From Nymphalis io (lineage: Eukaryota > Arthropoda > Insecta > Lepidoptera > Nymphalidae), in contig NC_065893.1 in assembly GCF_905147045.1 (NCBI RefSeq), forward strand, positions 3,844,001-3,908,000: a stretch of DNA of 64,000 bases. The letters are read 5' to 3'. Numbering within the stretch: the stretch's first letter is position 1; every line of letters starts with the position of its first letter. The translations under genes were made by a program, and so were the position numbers. The notes below the pieces were generated by a model. The model was not told where the DNA came from and searched no databases. It worked only from the letters and a program-made list of their open reading frames with translations. Shown here piece by piece: positions 37,401 through 49,215 of the stretch.

Positions 37401-40400
37401 AGAATATGAAACGCACAAGAATGAACACAATGAATCGAATGTTATAAAAGAAGAAGAAAAAGAAAATTTCTATATAAAACGTGAAACAACATCAAACACA
37501 CCTATTAAAACAGATGTATCAACAAATATTTTAAATGATATAATACTAACACCTAAAATTAGACCTCCCACTAAAAACGATATTTTGTCTACCTTAAAAA
37601 TGTACGGAATTCCAAAAATAAGGAACCCTGAACCTTATTATTCTAATTATAAAGACGTTGGCGACAAAGTCGAAATAGGACAAATGGTACTAAAGCTAAA
37701 TAGCAAATTAGCACAAGATCAAAAGCCATTTGGCCAAGTTTTAGACGTAACGAGCTTAGATGATTGGCGCCAATTATTATTTTTACAAACAAATGAAATG
37801 ACAGAAGAATCAACAAAACCCGAAGCAATGAAAGTGTTATTGGCAAGTAATCGTCGATGTATATTAGAACCGTTAAAACGTCCTCCGTTAAGTAGTGATG
37901 TTAAACGATGGATGGAAAGCAAACATAAACTAACGCAAGAAACGGATAAGGAAATAAATGTGAATATAAATGAAATAGAAAATTCTCAAGAGAATGATTT
38001 GAATGATTTAAACAGTAGCATTAGCTTGGATGTAACAATAAAGGTACGAGTTTCTTATTGCATGTTTTTTTATATACGATAGCTAGGTGGATAAACAATT
38101 GGGCAACCTGATGGTAAGTAGTCACCACCGGCTATAGACTATTGGCGCTGCAAGAAATTCCTTACATCGTCGAAGCGCATTATGTCCTTTTGCCTGTAGC
38201 TCACACACCGTTCATACCGAAACACAACGCAAGTATTGCTGTTTGGCGGTAAATTATCTGATGTGTGAGTACCACCTACAAAGACTGGCAAAAAGCCACT
38301 AAGTAAAAGTTTTTTTTTAATGCTATTGATTGATTATTGTCCATTATAATTTATGATAATTGAATAATACTTTGATTTTACTTATCTATTTTACAGGAAA
38401 ACTCCGAACTAAATAACACTCTTCAAATTACCATGCAACCAGATGGAGCATTTCTTTGTTTTGGAAATAGTGAGTCCATTAAAGAGAATACACTTAGTAC
38501 ACTTAGTAATCCAACAGTTGAGGTAAAATAATTCCTATAAGTGTATTTAAAATAATTCCTATAACTGTCTTTAAAAAAAGAATTTGTAAATTTTGTTGTC
38601 ATTTTTCAGACTGATTTTCTCACGCTGATGCTCTTAGAAGTTCATACATCCATCAGGGGAGACTTGAATCCAGATCCCAAAATAGATCCCATAGAAGCCA
38701 TATTTATGACAGTGACTAATGACTGCCCCCCAAATCACAGATTGCAAAGAAATGTCACGCAGATTTTTGTCGTTGACGACATGAAAGATCCAAATTTCTT
38801 AAACAGATGCGTGTTTAACATCGAGGTAAATTATCTGAATAGTGAGAATGAATTGCTAGAGAAGATTATAGACCGTGTTAAAGGTCATGATCCAGATATT
38901 TTGTGTGGATATGAAATCGAAATGAATTCTTGGGGATACATTCTTGAAAGAGCTCAAATATTGGGTCTTGAATTTATAAAAGAAATATCCAGAATAACTG
39001 AAAAGAATCGCCAGAAACGATATAGAAATGATGAGAGTGAATTAGAAGGAAGAGTTATCGGGAGAATTACGTTTAATGTCTGGCGTTTGTTCCGCTTCGA
39101 GCTCGCTTTATCGAGCTACAGTTTCGAGAATTGTATGTACGCGATATTGAATGAAAGGGTACCAAAATACAGTTATTCTCAATTAGCTGAATGGTGGAAG
39201 GATGAATCTAGAATATTACGCTGGATACCCGTTGAATATTATTTAACAAAATTAAATGGAACCGTCAGGATGTTGGAAAAACTTGATATGATAAGTGAGT
39301 ATTTAATTTTATTTCTTTTGTTCAGTTTGGTGTAATTATATCAAAAAAAGCTAACCTATAAATATCTGGTTATCTTAAAAAGAAAATAAAGGGATGAAAT
39401 AAAAAGAAAGAGATGATGCTAGTAGAGATATTATGACAGAGGACAGAGAGTCCTAATACATCACATTTTCACATAAGATGATATATAACTTGTCACCTGC
39501 CTTTATTTTTAAAATACCGTTTATATTTCCAAAGACCGAACCTCAGAACTCGCTCGTCTGTTCGGGCTGCAATGGTGGGAAGTGTTATCGAGAGGATCGC
39601 AGTTTAGGGTCGAATCGTTAATGCTTCGTGCTGCGAGACCTCTCAATCTGGTCGCATTGTCTCCGACTGTGAAACAACGTGCGAAAATGCGAGCTCCGGA
39701 ATTTCTCCCACTAATATTCGAACCAGGTGAGACAAAATTATACAAACAATAAACAAAATATGACTTTGAAATCTGATCGTATTTAACTTTCAAAAGATAC
39801 TTATTTAAATATATATTTGTTATGTTTCTTAGCGAGACGCTTTTTTATGCAGTAGTAAGTATACTAGTATGTATAATTACACAAAAAAAACGCTAAATTT
39901 ACGGCTTAGCGAAAGAAATAAGCACGTCCTTAGTCTAAGAGTCATGATTGATGCTGAGATTTCCTGAAACTCATTGCGATTGGAGGTTATTCTTTTACCC
40001 AATTACGGCTCAGTCAAAGGTAATGTTCACCGAGTTATTAAATGGTTTAACAATTTGGTATGGTCTAACTTTTGTAACGTGGAAGTTTCCCATGATAACC
40101 GAACATCTCAAATTCAAAATCAGGCACGTATTTATTCTTTCTCACTTTAAACTCGTGTTTAAAAAAATGTAACCTGAAATCATATTCTGAAAGTAATTTT
40201 CTTTTTTAATATAATATCCAATAATCCAATATCCAAAAGTGTGAAAAGAACTACATTTATTTGTTACAGAATCGCGTTTTTACAGTGATCCCGTTATTGT
40301 TTTGGATTTCCAAAGTCTCTACCCATCGATGATGATCGCTTACAATTATTGTTTTTCTACATGCATCGGGAGAGTCCAAAATATAAATGGGTAATGATGA

Positions 40401-43400
40401 TGTTGTCCTACTAGCAACTGTGGCCTTTCTTTATATCCTCTCGCGTAATCCTATTTAATCAAAGATGTCCGAAAAAAGTTCAGGCATAGGACGCAAGTAT
40501 AAACTCAGTCAACTTCGAGCTGCAACAGAACATGTCTTGACAGAAATGTCGCCCTGGTAATTGATCCGGGAGCTTTGGATTTGCAGCCCCAAAAGTTAGG
40601 CACTATACCAAAAAGGCAGTAAATGGGTATTATTATTTGTATAAAATATTTTGGTTTAAAATATAGAGCTAGATAATTTCAAGATAAAATAATTTTAGAA
40701 GGCAATTACACTTTGTAATTTAGAGGCGTATTTAAAATATTTAGTGGTATTTTTATAAGAAATTAATGAATCATAGGTCTCTTTGTTAATCATAGCAAAT
40801 AGTTTAGAACACGTAAATCAGAATTGAATTAGGTTTAGAACACGCAATACTAAAAGTTTTAATTGCTCTAGTTGTTCCTTCTATAAAAACTTTTTTTTTT
40901 TTTTTTATAAGCCCCGGGATGGCAAATGACCCTACTCCACCTGATGGTAAGTGGTAGTAGAGTCCAAACGCGACGACGGCCAGTACAGTCGGGAAGAATG
41001 TTCTGTACTAGCCGTCCCCGCCTTGCCGGCCCGCAAGATGCCTTTTCACGCCTCGTTTGAAGGAACCCGGGTTGTAAGAGGAGGGGAACACGTGAGCTGG
41101 TAAGGAATTCCATTCTTTGGTACTGCGGCAAAGAAAGGAGTTGCCAAATTTCTTTGTGCGCGATGGAATTGATGTCACAGTTAGGCGGTGACATCGAGAA
41201 CCAGCTCGCGTGGACTTAAGAAGGAAGGGGGAAGCAGGAATTAGAGAGAATAATTCCTCAGAGCACTCGCCGTGATACAGACTATAGAAAGCGCTCAGTG
41301 CTGCTATCTCGCGACGCAATTGTAAAGGTTCAAGGGTGTTTGTGACCTTTACGTCGCCAATAATGCGTACTGCACGTCGCTGCAACCGGTCCAAGGCCTC
41401 CATTAGGTACTTAGCGGAGCCATCCCAAAGGTGCGAGCAATATTCAACGCAAGACCGTACCTGTGTTTTGTATAACAGGCACAGTTGTTGTGGCGTGAAA
41501 AAACGCCGCACCTTGTTCAGAACTCCGAGTTTTCGTGAAGCTGTTTTTATAATAGCCTCGATGTAATCCCTTGGGCTAAGGTCGCAGCGAACGTCCATCC
41601 CCAGCATGACGATTTTGCTTTGTATCATCAGCGGTGTGCCACAGAGGGAGGGATGAGGGTAAAATGGTGACTTTTTCGCTGTGAGAGCGCACACCTGTGT
41701 TTTCTTGGCATTAAACTCAACAAAATTATCAGAACCCCATTTGGCGATGAGCTCTAATGTCCTATCAAGTTCAATGACAAGATTCTCCCGCCTCTCCTCA
41801 ATTTCCGCCCGCCCAGCCACTGCGCGCCACCATGCACTGTACTATCATCTACATAGCAATGTATGTTCCCAAGAGAGAGCATATCATTGATATGAAAAGA
41901 AAGAGTGTGGGAGATAGCACAGATCCCTGGGGGACCCCAGCATTCACTACATAGAATTGTGAAGCGCAACCATCTACTAAAACACGAAGGCTACGCTTGT
42001 GTAGGAAGCTGGCAATCCAGGTGCATAGCTGAGCAGGCAGACCATATGCCTTGGAGCTTGGAGAGAAGACTTCTGTGCCAGACCCTGTCGAAAGCCTTGG
42101 AGATATCGAGGCTGACAGCCAATGATTCTCCATGCTTGTCGATAGCTTCACCCCAGAGGTGCGTTACGTACGCTAGAAGATCACCTGTGGACCGTTTTGG
42201 TCGAAACCCGTACTGACGATCATTAATTAGACAGTGATCTTCTAGGTAATGGATCAGTTGGTTGTTTAAAATCCGTTCCATCACCTTACTAAGTACTGAG
42301 GTGATAGCTATTGGCCGATAATTTGCCGGGTCAGACCGATCCCCTTTTTTGGGAACCGCTTGCACATTAGCTCTTCTCCAAGCCTCCGGCACTCATCCCG
42401 AAGAGAGAGAAAGTTGGAACAGGCGCGTTAACACAGGAGACAGCTCCGCCGCGCACTTCTTCAGCACAATGGCTGGTATTCCATCGGGACCGCTAGCTTT
42501 CCGTATATCGAGTGATTGCAGCTCCGCACGCACATCACGTTGCCCGATTTTGATGTCAGGCATCGTGTGGCCATATGAAGGTATTGTTGGTGGCTGCGCA
42601 CTACAATCATCGATCACAGAGTTGTCGGCAAAGAGTTTAGCCAGGAGGTCGGCTTTCTCCTGCGGACTGTGAGCTAGCGATTCGTCCGGATTTCTGAGCG
42701 GTGGCAGCGAAGGTTGGCAGAAATTGTTTTGCACAGACTTGGTCAGACGCCAGAAGCTACGGGAGCCCCTAGGATGCGAAATAAGGTCATGACCAATCTG
42801 TACAATGCGCTGTGCATCCGCTCTCGTGTATGCCTTCCTACAGGACTTGGAATTTTTATTGTAGTTTGCTTTCAGTGAGTCAATGTTAGATGCCCCGCTA
42901 ATGCAGCCCGCGATATGCCGCCTGCTTAGATGACACAGCGTCGGCACATTCACGAGTGAACCAACGGTTACGCGTACCCCTATTGATGAGATCTGAGCAA
43001 GGAATGTAGTATTCCATTCCTAACATGATCTCATCAGCAACAGCAGCGGCACTAGCTGTCGGGTCATTCCCACTGAAGCAACGTTCCTTCCAAGGGACTG
43101 ACGCATAGTAATCGCGCATACCGTCCCAATCTGCCGACTTATAGTGCCAAACGCGACGTTTGCATACCGCTGATGGCGGCAGCTTGGCCTGTGGCACTTT
43201 GGTAGATATAAGGCCGTGATCCGAAGAACCAAGTGGAGCTTGAACCACAACCTGATATTCCACAGGGTGAGAAGTCAGCAGAAGATCCAGTAGAGAAGGC
43301 GCTTGCCCATCAATGTCTGGGATCCTGGTGGGCTGATCAACCAGTTGGGTCAAGTCGTGTGTGAAAGCATGAGCAGTTCTTCCAGCATGGTCAGTTTTGA

Positions 43401-46400
43401 GGGATTTCAACCATGATGCATGGTGAGCATTAAAATCCCCCAAAAACACCAATTCCGCGTTAGGAAACTGCTCTTGCGCAGCATCTGCCACCCGACTAAG
43501 ATGATCAAATAATCGGCTTGTCTCCAAGTCACCATTGTGGGATCTGTAGAGGCACACGTAGACTCGACTCTGACGAACCAGGTCCACACGTACCACCAAC
43601 ATGGAGAAGGAGGGGTCCTCCAAGCAGCGCAATCGGTGACAACAAACATCCGCCCTGACGAACAAGCATACTCCGGCTTTCATTCAAACAGATTCATGAG
43701 ACGAAATTCCAATCCTTATATATACCTTGTTTTATATTTTATCCTTGTCTATAAAGCCGAGATGGCCCAGTGGTAAGAACACGTGAATCTTAACCGATGA
43801 TCGTGGGTTCAAACCCAGGCACCACTGAATTTTCATGTGCTGAATTTGTGATTATAATTTATCTCGTGCTATATGTGTATTCCACCAACCCGCAATGGAT
43901 CAGCGTGGTGGAATAAGCTCTAATACCTTCTCCTCAAAAAGGGAGAGGAGGCCTTAGCCCAGCAGTGGGACATTCACAGGCTGTTACTGTACTATATATA
44001 ATAAATAAGTATATGTTACGTCAAATTTATTTAAATTTAGATTTTAAGTTCAATACGTAAAAGCAGCAGACGGGCGTTAACAACTACAACACAGTGTAAC
44101 ACTTTGCGGCATACTTTTAATGTTTTAAAATAAATAGACAAAGTCTCGTCGTCGAAGATAAAGATATTATTACTACAATTACAGCGACGCGCCGTACGAG
44201 TTCGGAGCGTGGCGTCTTCGAATACCGCAGAAGAAGCTCGAAGGCCTGACGCGGCAGCGGCTCGTGCACTGGTCGCCGGCGGGCGTGGGCTTCGTGTCGG
44301 CGCGCGCGCGGCGCGGCGTGCTGCCCGCGCTGCTGCGCCGCATCCTGGCCGCGCGCCGGGCCGTCAGGGCGGGCGGGCGCCTGCAGGCCGACGAAGCCGT
44401 CAGGAAGGCGATGCACTCCCGGCAATTGGGTATATCGATTAAAAATAATCGTTTTTCTTTAATACTTTATCTTGATAATAAAAATTGACTAAGACTTATT
44501 TTACGTGTATGTATTCCGCACCGACCTGGCGAACTGAGATGTCCCCTGTACCCGTAGGCACCTTTCCGGTTTGAAGGACCTCAGCAATGTTGAGTATTAC
44601 TCTTTGGCGGTAGAATATATGATGACTGTGTGGTACTTGCCCGGCGGTCATGCACGAAGTCCTCCCACCGAGTAAAGTAATAATGATACAATGCTATTTG
44701 CAGGTTTAAAGCTAATAGCGAATGTTACGTACGGGTACACCGCCGCCAACTTCAGCGGTCGCATGCCGTGTGTGGAGGTCGGGGACAGCGTCGTCGCTAA
44801 GGGCAGGGAAACTCTGGAACGAGCCATTCAACTTGTCAACAAAAGCAAATGGAATGCTAAGGTTTATATATATATTTTTTTTTTATATAGAATAGGAAGG
44901 CGGAAGCGTATGGGCCACCTGATGGTAAGTGGTCACCAAACGCCCTTAGACATTGGCATTGTAAGATATGTCAACCATCGCTTACATAGCCAATGCGCCA
45001 CTAACCTTAGGGATTAAGATTTTATATCCCTTGTGCCTGTAATTACACTGGCTCACTCACCCTTCAGACCGGAACACGACAATACCAAGTACTGCTGTTT
45101 TGCGGTAGAATATCTGATGAGTGGGTGGTACCTACCCAGACGAGCTTGCACAAAGTTCTACCACCAGTGAGCATAATAATTTGCTGTTTACCCCTTTACA
45201 TTGTTGTCTCTTTCTTTCGAATGTAAAATCAATGATGACAGAAAGTGAAAATCGGTGTTTAATTAAACAGTCATAATAAGATGGGACTTAATCATCTGCG
45301 TATTATTTATACGAATGTTGTTGTTGTGAAATGTGTTAAAAACACAGATAAATCTTATTATAATTTCAGTATTCAACATAATAATTTTCCTTCAGGTAGT
45401 GTACGGCGACACGGACTCCATGTTCGTGTTGGTGCCGGGCGGCTCTCGCGCAGAGGCCTTCGAAATCGGACGCCAGATAGCGGACGCCGTCACCGCCGAC
45501 AACCCGTCGCCGGTCGCCTTGAAACTAGAAAAGGTGACACAAAATCGGTTTGCTTTTATTGATGGAAGGTTGAGGAGAGAGATAAATATATGTATCCATC
45601 TTTATCTTTGCTAATATCGACATAGGTACCATGCGAAGAAATATTTTTTTTAAATCAGGCAATAAGTTAATTGAATAAATATATAGAATTTGTTAGGTAC
45701 AAATAAATTAACCCACACAGTTAACAATTAATACCCGTACCGTACCGTAACAGCCTGTGAATGTCCCACTGCTGGGCTAAAGGCCTCCTCTCCCTTTTTT
45801 GAGGAGAAGGTTTGGAGCTTATTCCACCACGCTGCTCCTGCGTGTTGGTGGAATACACATGTGGCAGAATTTCAGTGAAATTACACACATGCAGGTTTCC
45901 TCACGATGTTTTCCTTCACCGTAAAGCACGAGATGAATTATAATCACAACTCATGTATTACCGTAGGACTATATTATTTACTTTTGTATTAATTGTTGAA
46001 TCTTAACAAACGGTCTTTCATTCTAAGGCTTATTTGACCATGTTGGACTGTTTTATTTCCCCAAGACGATATGTCTTTCAATCGTTAAGATCTTTTGTTA
46101 ATTGAGTAAATGGCTAAATGTTTTGAAATTATTTGATACAGGTGTATCAGCCGTGTATTCTACAAACAAAGAAACGTTACGTGGGCTACATGTACGAGAG
46201 TCCGGAGCAAGAGAAGCCAGTGTACGAAGCTAAAGGTATCGAGACCGTGCGTCGTGATGGATGCCCAGCTGGCGTTAAGGTTTGTAAAATTAAAAAAAAT
46301 GTTCAAATATGTCCCAGATTGTCATATATGGCATATATGCAAAGCCCGAGATCCGGGTTTCAAGCCCTAGATCGCGCCAATTAAAAGTTGTTTTCTGTCG

Positions 46401-49215
46401 ACTAATCCTAAATATCTATATCACAAGTAACAAGTAACAGCCTGTGAATGTCCCACTGCTGGGCTAAGGCCTCCTCTCCACTTTTTGAGGAGAAGGTTTT
46501 TGGAGCTTATTCCACCACGCTGCTCCAATGCGGGTTGGTGGAATACACATGTGGCAGAATTTCAGTGAAATTAGACACATGCAGGTTTCCTCACGATGTT
46601 TCCCTTCACCGTCAAGCACATATCTATATAAATAAACAAAATTAAAGTGTCCGTGTAGCCGTAAAAGCGAAAGAAACAGACAGACAAAATTACTGTCGCC
46701 TTTATAATATTAGTATTGATACTATATTATGATTCTTTATAATAAAATTAACTTTCTAAAATGTCAATTTAAAAAAAATGTATTTGCAATGGCATATTCT
46801 GATTTGATTTATTATTGTTATATAAACAATAAAATCGAAATATTATTTTCATAGCTTCTCCAAAGGTCTCTCTGCGAGTTGTTCGAAACAGGCGATATGT
46901 CACGTGTTAAAAAAATCGTTTGCGGGGTATTGTCGAAACTAGCGGATGGTACGCTTTCACCACAAGAGCTGTTCTTCACCCGAGAGTATCATGGGCCGAA
47001 TGGCTATCGACCGGGAGCCGCAGCTCCACCGAACGAGATCGCTAAGTGAGTTCTGTTAGGAATGTGCCCAAATATTCGGGTATTACTTTGAGCTTATATC
47101 TATGGTTATATTAGTATCTATGAAAATTTGTATCTGTATAAAAGAATAACTGGCTGATTGATGGACATATCAACGTACTTCCTGATTTTCTCTGATAAAG
47201 ATCACTAATTGAAAAGATTACTAATTTTACTCGATATTTTGATTCTTAGTAGTATTTTATTACTTATTGCCAGTATTATATTGAATTAATTTTTTTTTTA
47301 CTCTTCTGCCTTTAAAGACCATGTTTTACCACCTGACAAACAAAACAGGATATTTGCTGTATTGGTGATTATTTATAAAAGAAATACCAGACCCAGATTT
47401 ATATATAGATAACATATAAATTACGTATACAAACTAACATCGGAATGTTTACTAATATAGCTTGAATTTTGTCGTTGGTTAGTTATTTTGGTTTAGTCGT
47501 TAAGCAAATTTGTCAAGGCCGTTGCGTTAACCAATTATTTTAATTACAAGACTGATCCTTTAATTAACGAAATATAAATTTTTTATCTCACCGATCCAAG
47601 TTTGTTAGTGACAAAAGTTTAGATAAGTGAAAGGTTTTCTGGACATCTTTCATTGCTGGCAGTCTATCCTTGCCATTAGTTATTTGTGCCTCGGTCGCTT
47701 ATTGGTCCTGATAGACGACAATCACCAGTCCCGTCCACTCGCAGACGCGCGCTGAGCCGCGACGGGCGCGCGGGCCCGCGGGCGGGCGAGCGCGTGGCGT
47801 GGGCGCTGTGCGCGGGCGCGCCGCACACGCCGCTCGTGCGCCTGGCGCGCGCGCCGCCCGAGCTGCTGCGCGACGCCGCGCTGGCGCCGCACGTGCCGTA
47901 CTACGCCACGCGCGTGCTCTTGCCGCCCTTGCATCGCTGTCTATCGCTGCTGGGCGTCGACGTCTTCAAGTGGTACGATATCATTCGCTTCTGTTTTAAA
48001 TTTATTTTCTTCTGTGTTTCACACAGTTTGAAACGATTATTTACGCGATTTTACATTAATATTATATGAAAGTTTTTTTCTTAAAATAATTAACATGTAT
48101 TAGTTTATTAAAAATAAATTATAAATATTATGAATTTACTTTTAGCTATATAGTTTACTCCAACCGAAAGAGTAAATCTTTATGTAGTATCTGGAAAATT
48201 CGTATCCAAAATACACGTATGAAAATCAGGAACTTTTCATTTTTAAAGTCAGTTTAAAACAGGTGGCAAGAAATCGGCTGGAGTCGCGAGGCACAAATAG
48301 AAAGAGGGGGCAGTTCCGGCGGCATAGCGCGGTACATGCAGCGCGGGCGCTGCGCGGTGTGCGGTGCGCGCGGGACGCGCTCGCTGTGCGCGCGCTGCGC
48401 CGCCCGCACGCGCGCCTCCGCCGCCGCCGTCGCCGACAAGCTCGCGCGCGCACACCGCCACCTGCATCAGTGTCTACAGGTATTTTATTTAATAAACTAT
48501 AACGGCCTCACTTATAAACTTTGCTTAGCAGCTATTAAGTTAAACACCGATTTTGCTTTTTCTATCATTATTGATTTGACATTCGATAGAAGTGTACACA
48601 GAATGTTGAAGTGTTGCGATGACCCAGTGGTAAGGACGCATGAATCTTAACCGATGATCATGCAAAGCCCGGGCAAGCACCACTGAATGTTCATGTGCTT
48701 AATTTGTGATTATAATTCATCTCGTGCTATACGGTGAAGGAAAACATCGTGAGGAAACCTGCATGTGTCTAATTTCATTGAAATTCTGCCATATGTGTAT
48801 GTGGTCTACCAACCCTCATTGGAGCAGCGTGGTGGAATAAGCTCCAAACCTCCTCAAAAAGGGAGAGAAGGTCTTAGCCCAGCAGTGGGACATCCACAGG
48901 CTGTAAATGTACACAGAATTGTATAAGTTATCACTTGCTAAACAAGGTTTATAAGTAAGGCGGTTATATGTAGGCGGTCAGATAATAATCAGTCATTAGT
49001 GATTACTCGACACGTTTCAAAAATTTTAAGAACTAAAATCGTTTTTGTTTCAGATTTGCAAATCGTGTTGTAATCATCAACTTTATATAAAATGCGAAAA
49101 CACAGAGTGTCCGGTGTTGTGGCGACGAGTATCGTCTCAACAGAAGATAGAACATATGCGAGAAATAACTGCTAACTTACCTCCTGTTTATATGAAAGAG
49201 AACTTAGATTTCTAG
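34427..49215 (+). CDS. REV3L: DNA polymerase zeta catalytic subunit
   Basis: Family B polymerase for translesion synthesis. Twenty exons keep frame: 34427-34478, 34626-34747, 34911-35039, 35160-35254, 35588-36369, 36446-36650, 36700-36794, 36881-38043, 38397-38522, 38610-39294, 39535-39726, 40270-40390, 44185-44429, 44704-44861, 45396-45533, 46142-46279, 46855-47045, 47745-47972, 48263-48479, 49054-49215; 1,747 aa (human about 3,130). N-terminus: [20 protein letters not shown] and [21 protein letters not shown]. Motif A DFQSLYPS (1228-1235), motif [10 protein letters not shown] (1340-1348), motif C YGDTDS (1393-1398). CysA C1652/1655/1664/1667; CysB C1696/1699/1708/1713, the latter a 4Fe-4S site in the family. 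Two REV7-binding motifs lie at residues 714-723 and 821-829. Exons 13, 18 and 19 are extremely GC-rich. The shorter length comes from a reduced middle linker. Confidence 0.95.
37540..37569 (+). other. REV7-binding motif 1 in REV3
   Basis: Encodes [10 protein letters not shown], fitting the hydrophobic-hydrophobic-x-P-x-x-x-P-P type consensus known from human REV3L. The following [12 protein letters not shown]...EPYYSN also resembles the human sequence after its first REV7-binding motif. Confidence 0.7.
37861..37887 (+). other. REV7-binding motif 2 in REV3
   Basis: Encodes ILEPLKRPP, a second match to the same consensus about 100 residues downstream, followed by [11 protein letters not shown], which resembles the VWLQAKEE segment of human REV3L. 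Confidence 0.6.
38065..38303 (-). repeat. Diverged family B SINE-like element in REV3 intron 8
   Basis: A T-run, then GATGGTAAGTAGTCACC, GCACTTCGACG-type diverged body, TACCGAAACACAACGC and GTATTGCTGTTTGGCGGTAAA. Recognisable order with many substitutions, so an older insertion. It starts about 20 bp after the exon 8 donor. Confidence 0.6.
40891..43690 (-). mobile_element. Non-LTR retrotransposon (CR1/Jockey group), 5'-truncated and dead
   Basis: Inserted antisense in REV3 intron 12. On the minus strand it starts inside an apurinic-type endonuclease ([21 protein letters not shown]), then a reverse transcriptase ([44 protein letters not shown]) and a C-terminal region ([30 protein letters not shown]). 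It ends in TATAAAA with an A-run at about 40891-40908. The coding sequence is broken: the endonuclease and RT lie in different frames near 42.9 kb, an in-frame stop is at 42393-42395, and further frame changes occur near 42.05, 41.95 and 41.82 kb. The 5' end is missing. Clade assignment is by motif style only. No target duplication was identified. Confidence 0.85.
43752..43995 (+). repeat. Family A tRNA-headed SINE with internal deletion
   Basis: The head GCCGAGATGGCCCAGTGGTAAG and B box GTGGGTTCAAACCCAGG are the cleanest in the window. About 60 bp of the middle (the ACGGTGAAGG to CTGCCAC section) is missing. It sits just beyond the 5' end of the LINE in REV3 intron 12. Confidence 0.85.
44515..44675 (-). 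repeat. Partial, diverged family B element in REV3 intron 13
   Basis: AACTGAGATGTCCCCTGTACC, TTCCGGTTTGAAGG, TTTGGCGGTAGAATATATGATG and CATGCACGAAGTCCTCCCACC follow the order of the family B 5' half in reverse. It lies 30 bp from exon 14. Confidence 0.5.
44872..45170 (-). repeat. Family B SINE-like element next to a REV3 splice donor
   Basis: Near full-length: a T-run with TATAGAATAGGAAGGCGG, GGGCCACCTGATGGTAAGTGG, and CCTACCCAGACGAGCTTGCAC. The T-run begins about 10 nt after the exon 14 donor (44861|GTTTATATAT), so intron 14 starts almost at once with the element. Confidence 0.85.
45205..45280. mobile_element. Fragment of the MITE core in REV3 intron 14
   Basis: CTCTTTCTTTCGAATG, CAATGATGACAGAAAG and ATCGGTGTTTAATTAAAC match the inner part of the MITEs at 16.65 and 48.5 kb. 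Terminal repeats are not clear. Confidence 0.35.
45738..45950 (-). repeat. Family A SINE, 5'-truncated, in REV3 intron 15
   Basis: On the minus strand it lacks the tRNA-like head, starts near ATAATTCATCTCGTGC and ends with the CAGTGGGACATTCACAGGCTG end. Orientation is opposite to the gene. Confidence 0.75.
46330..46402 (+). repeat. Family C SINE fragment
   Basis: AAAGCCCGAGATCCGGGTTTC and AAGCCCTAGATCGCGCCAATT and TTTTCTGTC match the region after the B box of the 15.2-kb element. Confidence 0.35.
46433..46622 (-). repeat. Family A SINE, 5'-truncated, in REV3 intron 16
   Basis: The minus-strand 3' portion (GTGGGACATTCACAGGCTG end at 46433) extends to the CATCGTGAGGAAACC block and stops near 46622. 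Two truncated family A copies in the same orientation thus flank exon 16. Confidence 0.75.
48504..48962. mobile_element. MITE interrupted by a SINE, in REV3 intron 19
   Basis: The left end CTCACTTATAAACTTTGCTTAGCAG and right end GCTAAACAAGGTTTATAAGTAAGG are inverted repeats. The core resembles the MITEs at 16.65, 45.2 and 56.9 kb. A family A SINE sits inside with a perfect 12-bp target duplication, so the SINE came second. Confidence 0.6.
48605..48907 (+). repeat. Family A SINE with 12-bp target-site duplication
   Basis: The direct repeat TGTACACAGAAT lies at 48593-48604 and 48908-48919. Between them is a head with GATGACCCAGTGGTAAGG, a damaged B box, and the standard body to GGGACATCCACAGGCTG. 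This gives a clear boundary for the family. Confidence 0.8.

Noticed and set aside
41336..42672. Plus-strand open frames across the LINE (41336-41566, 41681-41890, 41905-42216, 42349-42672)
   Set aside because: They are antisense to the endonuclease and reverse transcriptase domains of the element and have no homology of their own.
44117..44425. Long minus-strand open frame opposite REV3 exon 13
   Set aside because: High GC removes stop codons from all frames here. The plus-strand frame has polymerase homology and splice sites; the antisense frame has none. The same applies to open frames opposite or out of frame with exons 18-19 (47722-47934, 48226-48502) and lilipod exons 8-9 (11616-11894, 12592-12837).
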